NCBI GenBank assembly: GCA_012976225.1
Contig: JAAVVG010000044.1
Location: 1-64,000, forward strand
Length of the DNA: 64,000 nucleotides
Source: Golubevia sp. BC0850
Taxonomy: Eukaryota > Basidiomycota > Exobasidiomycetes > Golubeviales > Golubeviaceae
Reading direction: 5' to 3'
Below the pieces are notes generated by a model. That model worked only from the letters and a program-made list of their open reading frames with translations, searched no databases and was not told where the DNA came from. Below, one piece after another: positions 42,451-55,728 of this stretch. The position numbers were made by a program, and so were the translations under genes. Within the stretch, counting starts at the first letter, position 1. Every line of letters starts with the position of its first letter.

Positions 42451-44643
42451 TTAGTGATAATCGACCAATCCTTTGTTCAACATCAATCCATCCAACCAAG
42501 CCACTCCCATCTTCTTTCCATAAAGATGTTCAACTCCAGTGATGACAGCTTCCAAGTATTGTTCAGAGATGTCGTCTTCTTTCTGAAGGTAAGATCCTGG
42601 TCCGTTAGAAGCTGCTCCTGCTACCCATGAACCTGCAATGAGAAGAAGAAGGATGAAGAAAAAAGGAAAAGATGAAGAAGAGAAGGTGAGAAACAAGTTG
42701 AGCGGTTGAATCTACTCTCTTTACGGTCACTCACCTAAAGCAGTAGCGACAGTCGGGTTGATGGGTTTAGTCAACTTATCACCATCAATAGCTTCATCCA
42801 ATTTAGTTAAATTGTTAAATAGATCAGTTGCAATAGTGGATCTAGCACTACTAGAAGTACTGGTCTTAGAAAGAGTTTGAGCTAAAACCTGAGTTTTCTG
42901 AGTAAGCTTGTTAATCCCCATCCAATTGTAGGGATCTTGAGATTTGGTTCTAGCAGAGTTGGATTGAATCCAAGCAGCGATATGGATGTTAACCCAAGGA
43001 GAGAAAAGATCGTTCTTAGTCAAAGAAGAAGGGACTAATCTTTTTCCAGTTTTCCAATTCAATAATGGATTGTCATCATTTCTACCTGCAGATTCATCCC
43101 ACTTTCCATTGGATAAAACGTTATAAGCACTAGCTTCCATAACCCAACTTCTCTTGTTCGTAGAACTGACAACGTGATCTTTGAATAAGGATAATTCTTG
43201 ACTTCCATTTCCAGGAGAAACTTGCATGATTCCATAAGATGAACCGGAGTCTAATCTTCCTGGAGAAATCAATTTGGCAGAGAAATCAGATTCGGCTTTC
43301 ATGTCTGAAAGAATCACTCTCGCGATTTGCTTGGTAGGTAATTCTGGGAAGTATCTTGCAGAGGCAGATAAGACTGCTGCCACTACTTCTGATTCTTCAG
43401 CTTTAGTCAAAGATCCAACATCATCTGCCCATTTCTGTAAGGAACGTAAATCTGCCAATACAGCTGCAGGTCCGTAGTTTTCATCGTTAGAGGTTAATAA
43501 CATGACTACTGACTTTGGACCTGCTAAACCTGCTGAACTTGATAAGAAAGATTGAGGTTTTGAAGAAATTGAAGGAGATGCAGCTGAGGCGATTGCAGCA
43601 GTTAAGGAAGCAGTTGACAAATTGGTTGAATTGGAAGTTGAAGTAGAAGTCTGATTCTTGGCATCGATAATTTGGACCGTACCTCCTTCTGCTGCGTGAC
43701 TGAGAGTGGCGGCAGATGGCGTGTCTCCAAACTTCCAAGCTCCGTAATCTGAAGTTGCATTGGCATCTAAAGCTGCTTGTGCTACTGATGCTGCTCGATG
43801 AGCTTCACTTGTCTTTAAAGAAGCTGGAGAAGTTGAGGAAGAATCTTTCGTAGAGTTGGAATTTGACTTCACCGTCGAGTTGGACATCGAAGTAGAACTA
43901 GAAGTACCATTTGATCCAGTAATTGAAGTCTCATTCTTTGCAACTCTAGAAGATCCACTATCTTTATACCATTTAGATTTGAACTGATTCAGCTTTTTCA
44001 AAGTGAAATCTAGATTGATTCCGCTCTTCGAAGGAGATTTTTGTGACTGTTGGGTTTGTTGAGTGATGAATTGAACTTCAGAACCTTTTACAACTGTTGC
44101 TTTGAAAGATTTAGAGGTTGAAGCAGATCCCCCTTTCAGACCTTTTGAATCATGTAAGAGATTTTGTAGTACTTTTAAGTTTTCATGAATTCTGGTCTTT
44201 CGGTTTGAAGCTGTGGTTGCGTTTAAATGAGACTTTGAAGAAGTAGGATTTGTGTTTGCTAGGATTCTATCAATTCCTACAGCCCAAGTTACTTGATCCC
44301 TTGAAGAGAGCTGGTTAGAATCTAAATGGCTGTCTTCTACTTCCTCTTCCAACAAACTCCTCTTCCTTTGACTTCGATGATGAACCTTCTTCAATCCTCC
44401 ACCATTCGATCCTCCAACCGATCCAGTATCCAGATTAGATGCTAGAATTGTAGTAGTAGAAGAGAAACTTGATTGCTTAACTCCGTTTAAAGTCATCTGG
44501 GAGTGGTTGGCTCGGGAGTGATGGCGAGTTGGAGCTGCATTGACTTGAGAAACCAATGAAACGATAAGGACTGAAATGATGAAAGAAGTTATCATCCTGA
44601 AGTTTGATCTAGAAGGATCCTGAGAAGAAAGAGAAGACGTCAT
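42451..44643 (-). CDS. Secreted Ser/Thr-rich protein with lysozyme-like (SLT) C-terminus
   Basis: Two exons (42451-42632, 42735-44643) join in phase to 696 aa. A signal peptide is clear from the second Met (44595): MITSFIISVLIVSLVSQVNA with cleavage near AAP, so translation may begin there (680 aa). About 350 residues of low-complexity S/T/N-rich sequence with many N-glycosylation sequons follow, and a dibasic RSQRKR that could be a Kex2 site. From about residue 445 the text KAESDFSAKL ... SSYGIMQVSPGN, then FSPWVNIHIAAWI, follows the order of lytic transglycosylase / goose-lysozyme motifs: catalytic Glu in ESDF, G-(L/I)-MQ, and a later Asn-Ile. Family placement is by motif and moderately sure. 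A role against bacterial walls or in the fungus's own wall is inference. Confidence 0.65.
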
Positions 44644-45461
44644 CTAACCAGTAGAAAGGAGTTGAATAGACTTGGATGTTGAGATGCTTTGAACCCTTCA
44701 AGGGAAATCTCTATCTTCTTCTTTTGAGCGTTTCGGAACAGAGAGAGTTCGAGAAAAGGGAGTTGAAAAGGGGTAGAGGAGCCGCCCGTCAAGGGTTTGG
44801 TCGTTCTAAAGAAGAAGTGGTAGGAAAGAGAGCGTGGGAAGAAGAGAGAGAAGGAAAGAAAGACCCGCTTTCTGTTACGGAATGAACTTTTCCAATTCTT
44901 GTTCGAGGAAAAGAAGATAGTTTGGGTAAGATGTAGGAGAGAGAAAGGAAGAAGTTGGAGTTCAAACAACTTTCTCGACGTCGAGTTTGAAGCTGTCAAG
45001 CTGAAACACTCAGCCTGCGGGGTTTGAAATACGAACTTCGCCTTGATTTTCCTGTTGAGGCAAAGTGCTCTGAAGAAGAATGCATATGACGATGATTCCG
45101 GACGGAGTTGAGAGCAGAAAAAGGCAGAGGAAAGAGGGGGGGGAATCAAGAAGACCGGGAAGAGCTGAGTTTGGAGCCGTAGAGAGTCGATGAACTTGGG
45201 TTGTCCCTTCCGTCCGCCCTTCCATTCTTCCCTTCTTCGCTCCTTTAATCGTCAGTCGAATTCATTGAAACCTCTGATTGAGAGAGATCGTGGTCGAAAG
45301 TGGAAGGGGGACAGGGTGTTCTCAAACAAAGCGCAAGAACTCTGGAATGAAGAATACTTGTAAATTTATTTATGGAGACAGACGTAAGACGGTTGATTCT
45401 GTATGGTAAAGTTGAGTTCTGTTCTTGCGGAAATGGCCAATCGGTTAAGAAATGTACTGGT
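44644..45461. other. Spacer; promoter of secreted gene and 3' flank of IRC20
   Basis: No gene seen. Purine-rich runs occur in 44700-44880. The 170-codon minus frame here is rich in Phe and Ser from low-complexity DNA and shows no motif. Confidence 0.5.
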
Positions 45462-48400
45462 TCAGGACTGTTGAGCTCTCGCTATTCTAGCTTCGGCGGC
45501 CCTGGCTCTATTCTCCCTAAGACGAGCTTGCTCGTCAGCTACAGGACGAGAAGGACCAGGTCGAGAATTTTGGTTGGTTGTCTGGGAAGCGGAAATTCAG
45601 ATCGAAAGAAGTCGCAGGTTAGTTGGAAGCTCCAACAAAGGTAGAAAGGGAAGGAGCGACCATAGGAGCGACGACATTCGAAAGAAAGATACTCACTCGA
45701 GGAACAAAGATGCTCTGGTCGAAAAGACAAGAGAGTAAATCCTTTTCATTCGAAACGAAATCACCTCTCATCTCTCCTTTCTTGTTGGGATTGGTTTCAC
45801 GATTTCCTCTACTCTTGATGTCCAGAAGAGCAGAATCGATCTTGCTCTCAGTCTCGTTTCCATCCTTAAGGTAAAGAGATCTATTGTTTCTTGCAGACCA
45901 GTGAAGAATCCTTTCTTCGACAGTCTCTCGAGCATATAGGCAGAAGATTTGGGAGGGTTTCGTTGCACCGATCCTGGAGACTCTTGAGATCGCTTGCAAT
46001 TCTAAGCCATGATTGAGTAAAGGCTCCAGAATGAAGACTCGATTGGCACAGAGCAAGTTGAGACCTGAAGACTGAGCTTCACTGTGAAGAAGTAAGACAT
46101 TTACCCTCTCAGAGTTTTTGAAGGTTTCGACTGCTTGACCCGCTCTCTTTGCGCTGCGGAAAAGATACAAGAGGTCAGTGGGACGAGAGACTTTGAAACG
46201 GCTATGGCAAACTAAGATCGACTCACCCTCCTTCCAATCTTTCAAACGCAATTCCGTTTCGTTTCAAGGAGTCGGCGACGAAGTCCAATCCTTTGGAGAA
46301 AGAAGTGAAAACCAGCGTCTTGTCGTTGCTTGTTCTCTCGATGTGAAGAAGGTACTGAAGCAGGAAGTCGAGCTTGGTTCCAAATCTTCCGATGATCAGT
46401 ATGCTAGAAGCGTCCCTGATGGTTTGAAGAGGCAGAGGTGTAGAGATATCAGAAGTGCGGCGGGTGGGAGGGTTGAAAGTACCTCTCACAAAGACTCACC
46501 TGATATGATCTTCATCCATCTGATTGAAGACCAGCTCCTTGGAAGAAGAGGATGCACTTGCCGGATTGTCTCCTTGGGAGTTCGAGACCTCAGGTGGCGG
46601 CTCTACCTTTCGATACACGATTCGATGCGTATCTCTGACAGTGATCTTAGTACGACAGACAGGACAGATCGAAGAAGAGGAAGTCCAGTTCTTGAAGCAC
46701 CTAACAAAACAGAGAAAGTTAATATAGAAGGGTTTGTCAGAGATTGAGAAGGCAGATGAAAACGAGCAGAGACCCTCAGCTTCTTGCAGTCATGGCTGTG
46801 GATCGTTTTGACTACTCTGAAACTTACTTTTCACACGTGATATGTCCACATTCTGTAAGAATACCAGTGTTGATTTGATCGGTGCAGATGAGGCAGCTTC
46901 TTGCTTCTTCAGATGAGTCAGAGACAGATTGAACCATTCCCAGTTCATTCAGGTATCTTACCCTAACTTCCTTCTTTCCGATTCCTTGAATAAGTGAAAG
47001 TTCCTCTTCTCCAATCTTGTCCAGATCTTTGACGACGTTACTTGATTCTACGTCTCTGACATGATCGGAGAGCTGTTGCATTGATTTGAAGTAAGTTGCT
47101 CTAGCATTGTGAAGGTTGGAAAGAAGGTGTTCGTCTCTTCTAAGTCTAATCAAAGCTGAAAATTGTTCCTTTGAAAGTTCACGAGCTAGAGCGATTCCAT
47201 CTCTGGCGATGGCAGCTTCCTTCCCATCAGATCTTTCGAGAATCTCCTTCAGTTTGAGGATGACTCCGTCGACAGAGAGATCTCCTTCCTCTAACTTCAC
47301 CTTGGAGCGAAGCTTATCCAATTCAATGAAATGAGCAAGTTGCTCTTTGACGACGTTCTCTCCTTCGTCTTCGTCACCCTCTGCCGAGAGACCAGATTGA
47401 AGACGTATTCGTCTGACTGCAGCCATTTGAGATTCCAACTTGAAAAAGACAGCAGGTTTGGCAGTTGCACCAAGAGCAGTCTTTCCTGAGATGATCTTTT
47501 CTCGTTCTGCAAGCAGAGGCTTGTAAGATTCCAAGAAGGTCTCCGCCTCTACCTGAGCGTCCAAATTCTCCTGATATTGATCGTCTTCTTCGTTTTCTTG
47601 ACTGACGTCTCGATTGACAGCTCTCAGAAGTCTTTCGATGATTGAAGCCCTCCATTCGAAGATGAGATCGCCGTTTCGCGAGAGCAATTCAGCTAGTTCG
47701 TTCAATCCGTCTAGGTAGAAACCACTGTATGCCAATGGAGAAGAGAGAAAGATACGTCAGTTGAGTTGAGACTCTAGACTATGACCAGACATCACTGAAT
47801 TTTCTTTTGGTCCCTTCGTTTCTCCGCTACTCACCTTGCGATACCACCAGAGCCGAATTCTTGCACAGGGTGAAGCTCCTCAATCTTTAAATCCAACTTC
47901 TCGGATCCACCCTTGAATTCACTGAGACACTTGTCGATGTGATTCCGCGGCTCGATCAACATTTGACTTCTAATAATTTCTGCCTCGGCATAAGAATCGT
48001 CTTCCATCGATTTCCACTTGACCTTCCCTTCTGTTTGCCCCTCTTCCAACTCTCCCAGCTGAAAGTAAATGTTTCCCAAAAACTGATGAACTCTATGAAG
48101 TTGTTCCATCCAATCTCTTCTTCTGTTCCTAAGTTGTCCAACATGAACACTTCTAGTCTGTGAGTTACCTCCGTTTACTTCGTCGCCACTTTCTTCTTCA
48201 TCCTCATCTTCTTTGATTTCCATCTCCTCTTCCTTCATTGAGATTTCAGATTCTCCATTGGATTCTATCATTTTCTTGACTTCTTTGTCCGGAGGAAACT
48301 CATAGCCTGGACCTTTGAATCTAGCCGATCTAATTTCACCATCTAGAACTGAGATCCTATCTTTAAGCTCTGGAAGTAAATTCTCTAATTCAACTCTAGC

Positions 48401-50873
48401 TGAATCTTGTCGACCTTCCCTTGCGTTGTCTCCCAGAACAATCATAGCTCTAGTAATTCTCTTCTTAGCTAACAAGAGTCTATCACTATTAAGCTCGTTG
48501 ACCACCGTCTCCAACATAGTTGCTAGGACGTCATCGATTGACCTCAAAACCGAATTCGGAGCTCCTAATCTACCTCCAAGCGCATTGTTGACAACTTGAG
48601 GATGAGTACAAGCTTGACGAAGCTTAAGCAGATGGGTGGCTAGAAGTGTTGGATTGAACTGTCTGCCTGGTTCCAAGTTTCCACTCTCATCGCATCCGGC
48701 TTCATAAAGGAATCTGTTCTCAAGATCTCGGTAGAAAGCAGTCTCGATTGCATTTAGATCAAGGGGGATTACCTGTTTTGTTTGAGTTGCGATATTCAAT
48801 TGTTCCTTTACTTGTGCTTTCGTGCTTCGAGTTGCTAGAATTTGAAGAACTGAGATGAGAGTTGGAGCTAGCATTGGAATTACAAGTCTTTTGAAACCGT
48901 TGTTAGATAGAGGAACTCTAAGGAAGGCGAAGCTCGATTGAAGATCTTCGGTTTGACGAATTAGAGTTCCAGAAACTGATAGACGAAGAGGATAAGGAAG
49001 AAAAGCAGCGAGAAGTTAGTTGCAGATACTCTCAAAGATCAGAGACGAATTGACCTGAGCTATAAAGCTATAACTAACCTGCAATGCTGCTGTCTCTGGT
49101 AATCATCGAGACGGTCTCAGCCGAATGAGAGCTACCTTTCATCAGCTGCACTTCATCCATTACTACTCTATGAAAATCTGTCTGTACTAAAGGACAGCGA
49201 GCTCTCTCGTAAGCCGGAGCTTTCCTTCTAGCCATACTTTGATCCTTTCTAGCCACATGAATCTCTCTCTGCAGTACGTCGAAAGAAACCACCACCAAAT
49301 CGAAGTCCCTTGCTATCCATTTAGGCCAAGTCAAACCTTTAGGAGTATCTCTAGTAGCTTTAACATGACCTAAATAAGAATAAACTCTCAAATCGGAATG
49401 AAGACCAGCTTCATCTAACCATTGTTGTCTTAATGTTTCAGGAGCCACAATCAAAGTTGCAGAAACAGGTTGAACTTCAGTCGATAGATCTTCAGAGAAA
49501 TAAGCTGGTAAAGAAGATCTTGAAGGAGACTGGTTTAATAAGATTATGCAAATCACTTCTACTGATTTTCCTAAACCCATTTCTTCAGAGAAGATACCAC
49601 CCTTTAAGTTGGAGGCCTTGACTTGAGATGCATCTCTTGTGAAGAAAGAGTTTAATGAGTTGAAATAAAGATCTTCAGATACTTTCTCGTAGAACAGTCC
49701 AATTTCAGAAGGACCTCTAACAGTTTGAACTAAGCCTGAATTTCCTTCATCAATAAACCTTCCTTCTCTACCAGCCATGAATTCGACCGCTTTCCTTTGA
49801 AATGGAAAGAGAGTTGGTCTTAAACTTTCAGGTTGAAGGCAATCATCAGTCCCCTCCATCTCAGCGGGAACCAAATTGGAATAAATCACAGAGGCATCTA
49901 CTTTTGATCTACGTTGCTGTTCTTTTCCTTCTGGACCTGGAGAACAGAATCTCATTACTTGAAGCCAGTGATCTGCTAGATCAAAAGTTGGAGTTGTGAA
50001 AGATAGAGGAGTCAATGAGAGTTCTAGTTGGAGCTCTAAATAGATCTTGTTGTGGGATTGGAATTCTTCGGGTGGAGGATAAGGATTGTCTTGATGAAGT
50101 GTGACTGCCGATTTGATATGTAGATAGCCTTGAAGTTGTAATGGGATAGCAGAAGGAAGCCATTCTGAATTGGTGTAGCTCTCAGGACATCGATGAGGTT
50201 CGATTCTTGAGGATTGGAAGATTGGGAGATCGACCAACAGATTTTCATTCCCATCTACTAAAGTAACGATGTTGGTGATGAAACTTTCTTCTTCTCTTTT
50301 TGAAGGAGAACATCTCAACTTGACAGAATTGAAAGGCTTGTCAAAGAGGTTAGTAAGCTCATCCACATCCTCATTCGGTTCCAAAGAAAATAGAAGCTTT
50401 GTTCTAGCCAAGAACATGTCCTCCTCAGTTTTGATCCTCTTTGATGGTTGATCATTACTTTGATCTATAGCTTTTCTCTTTCCTTTAGCTTTGGAAGAGA
50501 TGGTTGAATCTTCTATGATTTCAAAGCCTCGATCTTCATCTTCATCTTGGTTCGGATCCGAAAGGGAAGAGAAACGTTTTAAGTCTAATCTGAATGCAAG
50601 TTCTTCAAAGTCCAGTTCTGGAAGTTGAACTTGAACAAATCTATCTGAGTCTGAAGATCTTGGGGATTTGTCTAGAAGTTGAATTGGAAAGATTGTTGAA
50701 ATTGGAAGGGAGACTGCGCTTTTCATCTGAATGTCTTGAGGTTCTGGTTCTGGTTCTGTTTCTGGTTCTTGATGGGATGTTGCTGGAGCTGAAGATGATG
50801 CAGTAGGAGTAGAGGTAGAACTACCAAGAGTCTGGGGAACTTTCCTGTTAGCACCGATCTTTCGTCGAACCAT
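45462..50873 (-). CDS. IRC20: SNF2-family ATPase with RING finger (Irc20/SHPRH)
   Basis: A nuclear E3 ubiquitin (and in yeast SUMO-linked) ligase with a DNA translocase core, acting in recombination and damage tolerance. Seven exons in phase (45462-45581, 45697-46153, 46227-46415, 46500-46700, 46828-47724, 47835-48975, 49079-50873) give 1599 aa. The N-terminal 300 residues are partly disordered with a KGKRKA basic patch. Helicase motif I is EEMGLGKSVEV (near 430), Ia LIVAPETLRQQW, II VMDEVQ (near 570; DExQ rather than DEAH) and III VSGTLIRQ. A long helical insert (about residues 700-1250) precedes the RING CLICTDQINTGILTECGHIT ... CPVCRT (about 1256-1298). The second RecA half follows, with LVFTSFSKGLD and AISRVSRIGATKP. 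The RING inserted between helicase halves is the family's hallmark. Confidence 0.93.
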
Positions 50874-51289
50874 GACCAGTTTTGGAGTGATTATTGGCTA
50901 GAAGGAGAAAGCGCTTTGAGGGAAGCCGCTCGATCGCGAGCAAATTTGCAACCAAGAGCTTGTAGGAACAAACACATTGCTTTACCCAATTCAGCGTCTA
51001 TTCAAATGAGGAAACGAATCTTAATCTTCCAGGGTAGCATTGTCGGGGGGAGAAATGGTCCACCTTTCCCTCTCGCAGCCCCTCTCGCTCTCTATCTGCA
51101 CTCTCAAATTCTCTGAATTAATGCTCCTGTTTGAAATTTGAAGGTAGATTCCTTTCTATCGTTTTCAGTCTGCAAAGCGAATTTCACTATTGCGGTCTTT
51201 CGTTTACCGGCCCGACAATGACACCTCCGTTCACTCACCCTCATTCTAACCTTTGCCCACAACCTCTAAACCCCATCTAAAGAGAAATC
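50874..51289. other. Divergent promoter region IRC20 / PEX14
   Basis: 416 bp between divergent starts. There is no gene and no repeat. A CCCC/GGGG-rich patch lies near 51030. Confidence 0.5.
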
Positions 51290-52632
51290 ATGACATCCCC
51301 TGTGCGACCAGAAATGGTTTCCTCAGCAATAACCTTCCTAACCGATCCAACAGTTCAATCCAGATCACTCTCAGAAAGGGTTTCCTTCCTAGAATCAAAA
51401 GGTTTAACATCTCTCGAGATTGATGAAGCAATGAAACAATCCGGACAAAGCGTTTCAGTAGTGGGACCTACTCGAGGAGGAGTCAGTTATCAACCATCTG
51501 GATCAGCTTATTATCAGCAGAATGCGATGATGCAACAACAAGCACAGGCACAGCAAGGAGGTTCGATGGGTAGAGATTGGAGGGATTGGTTCATCATGGC
51601 TGTAGTTTCTGGGACTGTTGGGTATGGAGTTATATCTTTAGCTAGAGTGAGTTGAAAAAGGTATTAGGAGGCTTATGATAATGTATGAGAGTGAAGGGGG
51701 TGATGGATGGAAGGTTGACTGGCATTAGAGCCATCTTTCATCCTAAAGATCATACCTTGCTTCCCATCCCATTCCCAAGTGACTGACCCTATTCCCCTCT
51801 CGTATCTTTTCAGAAATACCTGCTACCTCACCTCCAACCGCCCAATGCCTCAGCTCTAGAAACTGATCACGATTCCCTAACAGCCAAATACGATGAAGTA
51901 GCAGCTCAATTAGCCGCTTTGGATCAAGAAACCAAAGCAGTCAGACTTGGAATCGATCAACAGAAGGAAATAGTGGAGAATTCAATCAAGGAAGTTGAGG
52001 TGGCGGTTCGAGAAATGAGAGATGGAGATAAATTGAGAGAGGAAGAAATGAGGAAAGTCAAGGAGGAAGTTGAGGGGATTAGGGAAAGTTTACCAAAGGT
52101 TAGTCACTAAAAATTGTGGAAGGAAAAACGGTGGAAGGCATTTGGAATGATGATTTGGATAGCATTGAAAGATCAAGAGGGTGGGGTTGATCTGACTCTC
52201 TCTCTCCTCCCCCTTCTCTTCACCTCACAGATGCTAGAAAAGACCAGAGAGGCTCAAACAGCTTCTCTAACCGACCTTCAAACGGAATTGAAATCTCTTA
52301 AATCTCTCCTAGTTTCACGAGGTTCAAGTATCGCCTCAAGACCCACTTATGGTTTAAATGCTTCAAATAACAATCCAAGTGGTTCTACTTCTCCTTCTTT
52401 CAATACCGAACCTGCTAGTACAAGTTCGGCTAATGGAAATGGAAATGGAAACGGAAACGGAAACCCTCCATCTTCTCCAAATCATCAAACTAGTGGAATT
52501 CCAGTCCCAACCAATCCAACTTCTCCCTTACCTTTTGGAACCAAACCTAGTATTCCTGCTTGGCAATTGGCTTCTAATAGCACTCCTGCTACTACTACCA
52601 ATACTGAGAGCAAGGGTGTTGAATCTAGTTGA
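51290..52632 (+). CDS. PEX14: Peroxin-14, peroxisomal docking protein
   Basis: A docking and pore component for PTS1/PTS2 receptor import at the peroxisomal membrane. Three exons (51290-51646, 51814-52098, 52231-52632) join in phase to 347 aa. The conserved N-terminal Pex5-binding domain (about residues 8-52) reads SSAITFLTDPTVQSRSLSER then VSFLESKGLTSLEIDEAM. A membrane segment DWFIMAVVSGTVGYGVISLA (about 98-118) and a coiled coil (about 135-235) follow. The C-terminus is Ser/Asn/Pro-rich and includes an NG dipeptide run coded by tandem GGAAA(T/C) units near 52434-52462. Confidence 0.95.
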
Positions 52633-53088
52633 TTGTATTTCGTCGGGTGATCTTTTACTTTGTGTCTTTTGTAATTTGAGCTTCTGTTTGACTTGTGAAC
52701 AACAATGAGAATTTTCTGCCTTTGAAACCAATCCTAAAGAGTGTATTTATTTCGAGCTTAGAAGAACAGATTGGTCAGTGATTAGTAGTCTTCTATCACG
52801 TATACAGCGGGTTGATTAGGGATGTCGGCAAAGGGTTCTCCACCCTCTACCCACATTAATAGATAGGAAAGATTGATTTGAATTCCTGGGTACATAAAGC
52901 TTGACGACTTCTCAAAAACTGATTTCATCCTCCTATATCTCCAACATCTCCTTCAAGTCCTCCTCTCTGTGGAAGAAAGTTTCATCAGCATAGACCCCGC
53001 TTATCAGAAAAGCTGCTTCCCCAATCTTCTCATCTTCTCATCTTCCCTCACCCTTCAACCTCAAACCCTCCCTGCTTCAAATCTCAAG
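52633..53088. other. Spacer: PEX14 3' end and carrier promoter
   Basis: No coding signal. It is C/T-rich just upstream of the carrier start, as is common for fungal promoters. Confidence 0.5.
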
Positions 53089-55204
53089 ATGACGTCTAAG
53101 ATTGATCAAAAGATAGCTAAACCACTTCCAGCTTGGTGTCAATTCAGTGCTGGTGCCATTGCTGGTGTTTCAGAGTTGCTTTTACTTTATCCTCTCGGTG
53201 AGTAGACAGGCAAAGGAAGGAGTCAGAACCCATCCGGATCAGTCAGGGAACAATAGATCTAGATCAGGATCATGAACGAATCAAGTTTCTTACAACAGAG
53301 AAGGATTGAGAGCTGCAAAGGCAAAGGGAAGCGAAGAAGGAGAAAGGAATCAAGATTGAAGCTTTAGAAGATCTGGAAGGGAAGATGCCAATTCCAGCAG
53401 CTACTCTCTCAATTCAATTCTCTCTCTTCGGCCCTCAAGTACCTTCCATCGAATTCTTATTTCAGTTAAGAAGCCACTGGAGAACGCAATTCCCATCATC
53501 AATCTCCCAATTCTCCAGTTCCTTTCTTCTTCCTAATCTTCCCTAACTCAACCTTTTGTCTAATCCCTCCGCTTTGGTCTCCTACTTCATCCTCTCTACT
53601 CCCTACTTCATTCACTTAGATGTCGTCAAAACTCGTATGCAACTTCAGACAAAGGTGGAAGTCCCAGGAGCTGAGAGGTATAATGGAATGGTAGATTGCT
53701 TCAAGAAGATCATTAAGAGTGAAGGGTTAGTAGTAGAGTCACAAGGGCAGACTCGAAGGAAGAATGAGAGTCGAGGATGGAATTCTGGATGACCGAGTGG
53801 AAAGATTGGACACCCCTCTCTCCGGAACTTGATCAGTTTCTTTTCATTTGAACGATCTGGTTCTGATCCGGTGAATCTTAGGCTCCCTCCAGGACTCGTT
53901 ACAGAGCTTGTGATAAGCGAGCCTAAGTTCTCTAATCTCTTACTCTCTCACTGACTCCGCATATCTTTTACTCACCCCTTCTCCCTCTGATCTTATAAAG
54001 TGCTGGAAGACTCTACAGAGGTTTGATCCCACCTCTCATGCTAGAAGCCCCAAAAAGAGCTGTGAAATTTGCGTGAGTGCATATCCTCTACTTCCTTTTC
54101 CAAGTCTCCATCTCCCTCTCTTTCTCCCCCTTCTTCTTTCCCTACTCTTTTCCTCTAGCTCTTCCTTCCTGACCCCCTCTCCTTTCTCCCTCACCTCTCA
54201 TCAGCGCCAACGACTACTGGGGAAAAACCTATCGAGATGCCTTTGGAGTTTCCAAAATGAATCAACAATTATCAATCTTGACCGGAATGTCAGCAGGAGC
54301 CACTGAATCAGTGGTGGTAGTCCCTTTCGAGTTGGTCAAGATCAGGTTACAAGACAAAGCTCAAGCTCATCTTTACTCGGGTCCTATGGATGTGGTGGGA
54401 AAGATCATTAAGGCTGATGGTCTTTTAGGTCTTTATGCTGGGTTGGAAAGTACTTTTTGGAGACATGTTTGGTGAGTGAGGGAAAGTGGTGAGAAAATAG
54501 AAGAAGATGAGGGCGAATTGCTGATCTTGATTGACGTTTCTTTTTCTTGGTGATCTAGGTGGAACGCTGGATATTTCGGTTCAGTGTTCTGGGTCAAATC
54601 TTTGCTTCCTACTCCAAACGTGAGTTCTATCTTCTTTTCTCTTCGAACACTGTTCCCTTTAACTCCTGAATGATCCTTCCAAGCTCTATTTCTCAACCTT
54701 CTTCCATCTTCCACTCTTTCCATTCATTTTTCGATCTCGCAGGGGAAAGGTGAAGAGATGCGTAACAACTTTTTCTCAGGAGCTATTGGAGGTTTCATCG
54801 GAACAGCTCTTAATACACCTTTCGATGTAGTCAAATCAAGAATTCAGAACACTCCTAACGTTGCCGGTCAAGTTAGGAAGTACAATTGGACTTATCCTTC
54901 GATTGCTATTGTGGCTAGAGAGGAAGGATTCGGAGCTCTTTACAAGGGTTTCACTCCAAAGGTTAGTATAGAAGGAGAGCTCTCGGTTAGAGAAGGCGGA
55001 AGGTCAAAGGCAGGTGGAACAAAACAATCTTGGTTGCTGATCCGAGCTTCATTTTCGCCCCTCACCCCTTCTTCTCTCTTTATCCTTCTCTCTTCTCAGG
55101 TTCTTCGTCTCGCTCCAGGAGGAGGAGTGTTACTTCTAGTAGTAGAAGTGGTTCTTGAAGGTTACAGGAACTACTTCGGACCACCATACAAATTAGTCGA
55201 TTAG
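53089..55204 (+). CDS. ODC1: Mitochondrial 2-oxodicarboxylate carrier (Odc1/Odc2)
   Basis: An inner-membrane exchanger of 2-oxoadipate/2-oxoglutarate. Seven exons (53089-53197, 53620-53725, 54001-54072, 54205-54471, 54559-54619, 54743-54961, 55100-55204) join in phase to 312 aa, the usual length. Three carrier signatures are present: PLDVVKTRMQLQ, PFELVKIRLQDKAQ and PFDVVKSRIQNTPNVAG, each starting a repeat with two membrane helices. LIPPLMLEAPKRAVKFAAND and TFWRHVWWNAGYFGSVFWVK are typical of the Odc branch. The first intron is long (422 nt). Confidence 0.93.
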
Positions 55205-55728
55205 AGAAGATCTAGACATATCTCAATCACTTCTTCTCGCAAGCTTTCTCATCCGCAGTTACTCTATGTTCTAAACTCTAGATTTCCCTCCTTCACATCT
55301 TCCATGTAGATCCAATCTTCAAAAGGAGAAGGAGCAACCTAGGGAGAAACTTTCTTCAGAGTGTCTCTATAGGCATGCTTTCCGATCTCTATTGCTCTCT
55401 TCAACGTCACATACTTGTTTTTATCCCTTCTGCTCTGAATAGAATTTCACCCTCACTCGTGTAAAACAGACGTCGAATGCATGGATGTGTCAGGCCTGAG
55501 AAGTCTTTCACTTTGAAAGTATTTGAAGCCAGTATGGGCTTTTTGTTAGTGGATAAGTACAGTCAGTGTATTTAAAGGATAGGTGGGTTAAAGGTATCTC
55601 GATGATAGCAACGACCGAAACTGAACGATAAGGCAAAATATGATCTCTCTTTCCTCCCACTTTAAACTGTAGCTGCTCTTTCAGCTTCACCCTCTCCTTC
55701 TTCTTCATCGTTGATGAAATCTAAGTAT
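55205..55728. other. Convergent 3' spacer; holds an out-of-frame acidic tail
   Basis: Convergent gene ends. Bases about 55665-55745 (minus) contain an open, acidic frame just past the stop of the next gene: NGAGEYLDFINDEEEGEGEA. It may be its true C-terminus in another frame. Confidence 0.45.

Noticed and set aside
7192-45000. Idea of a metabolic gene cluster (allantoin enzymes, permease, hexokinase)
   Set aside because: Genes are far apart and interspersed with unrelated housekeeping genes; no shared promoter motif was seen apart from the tandem pair.
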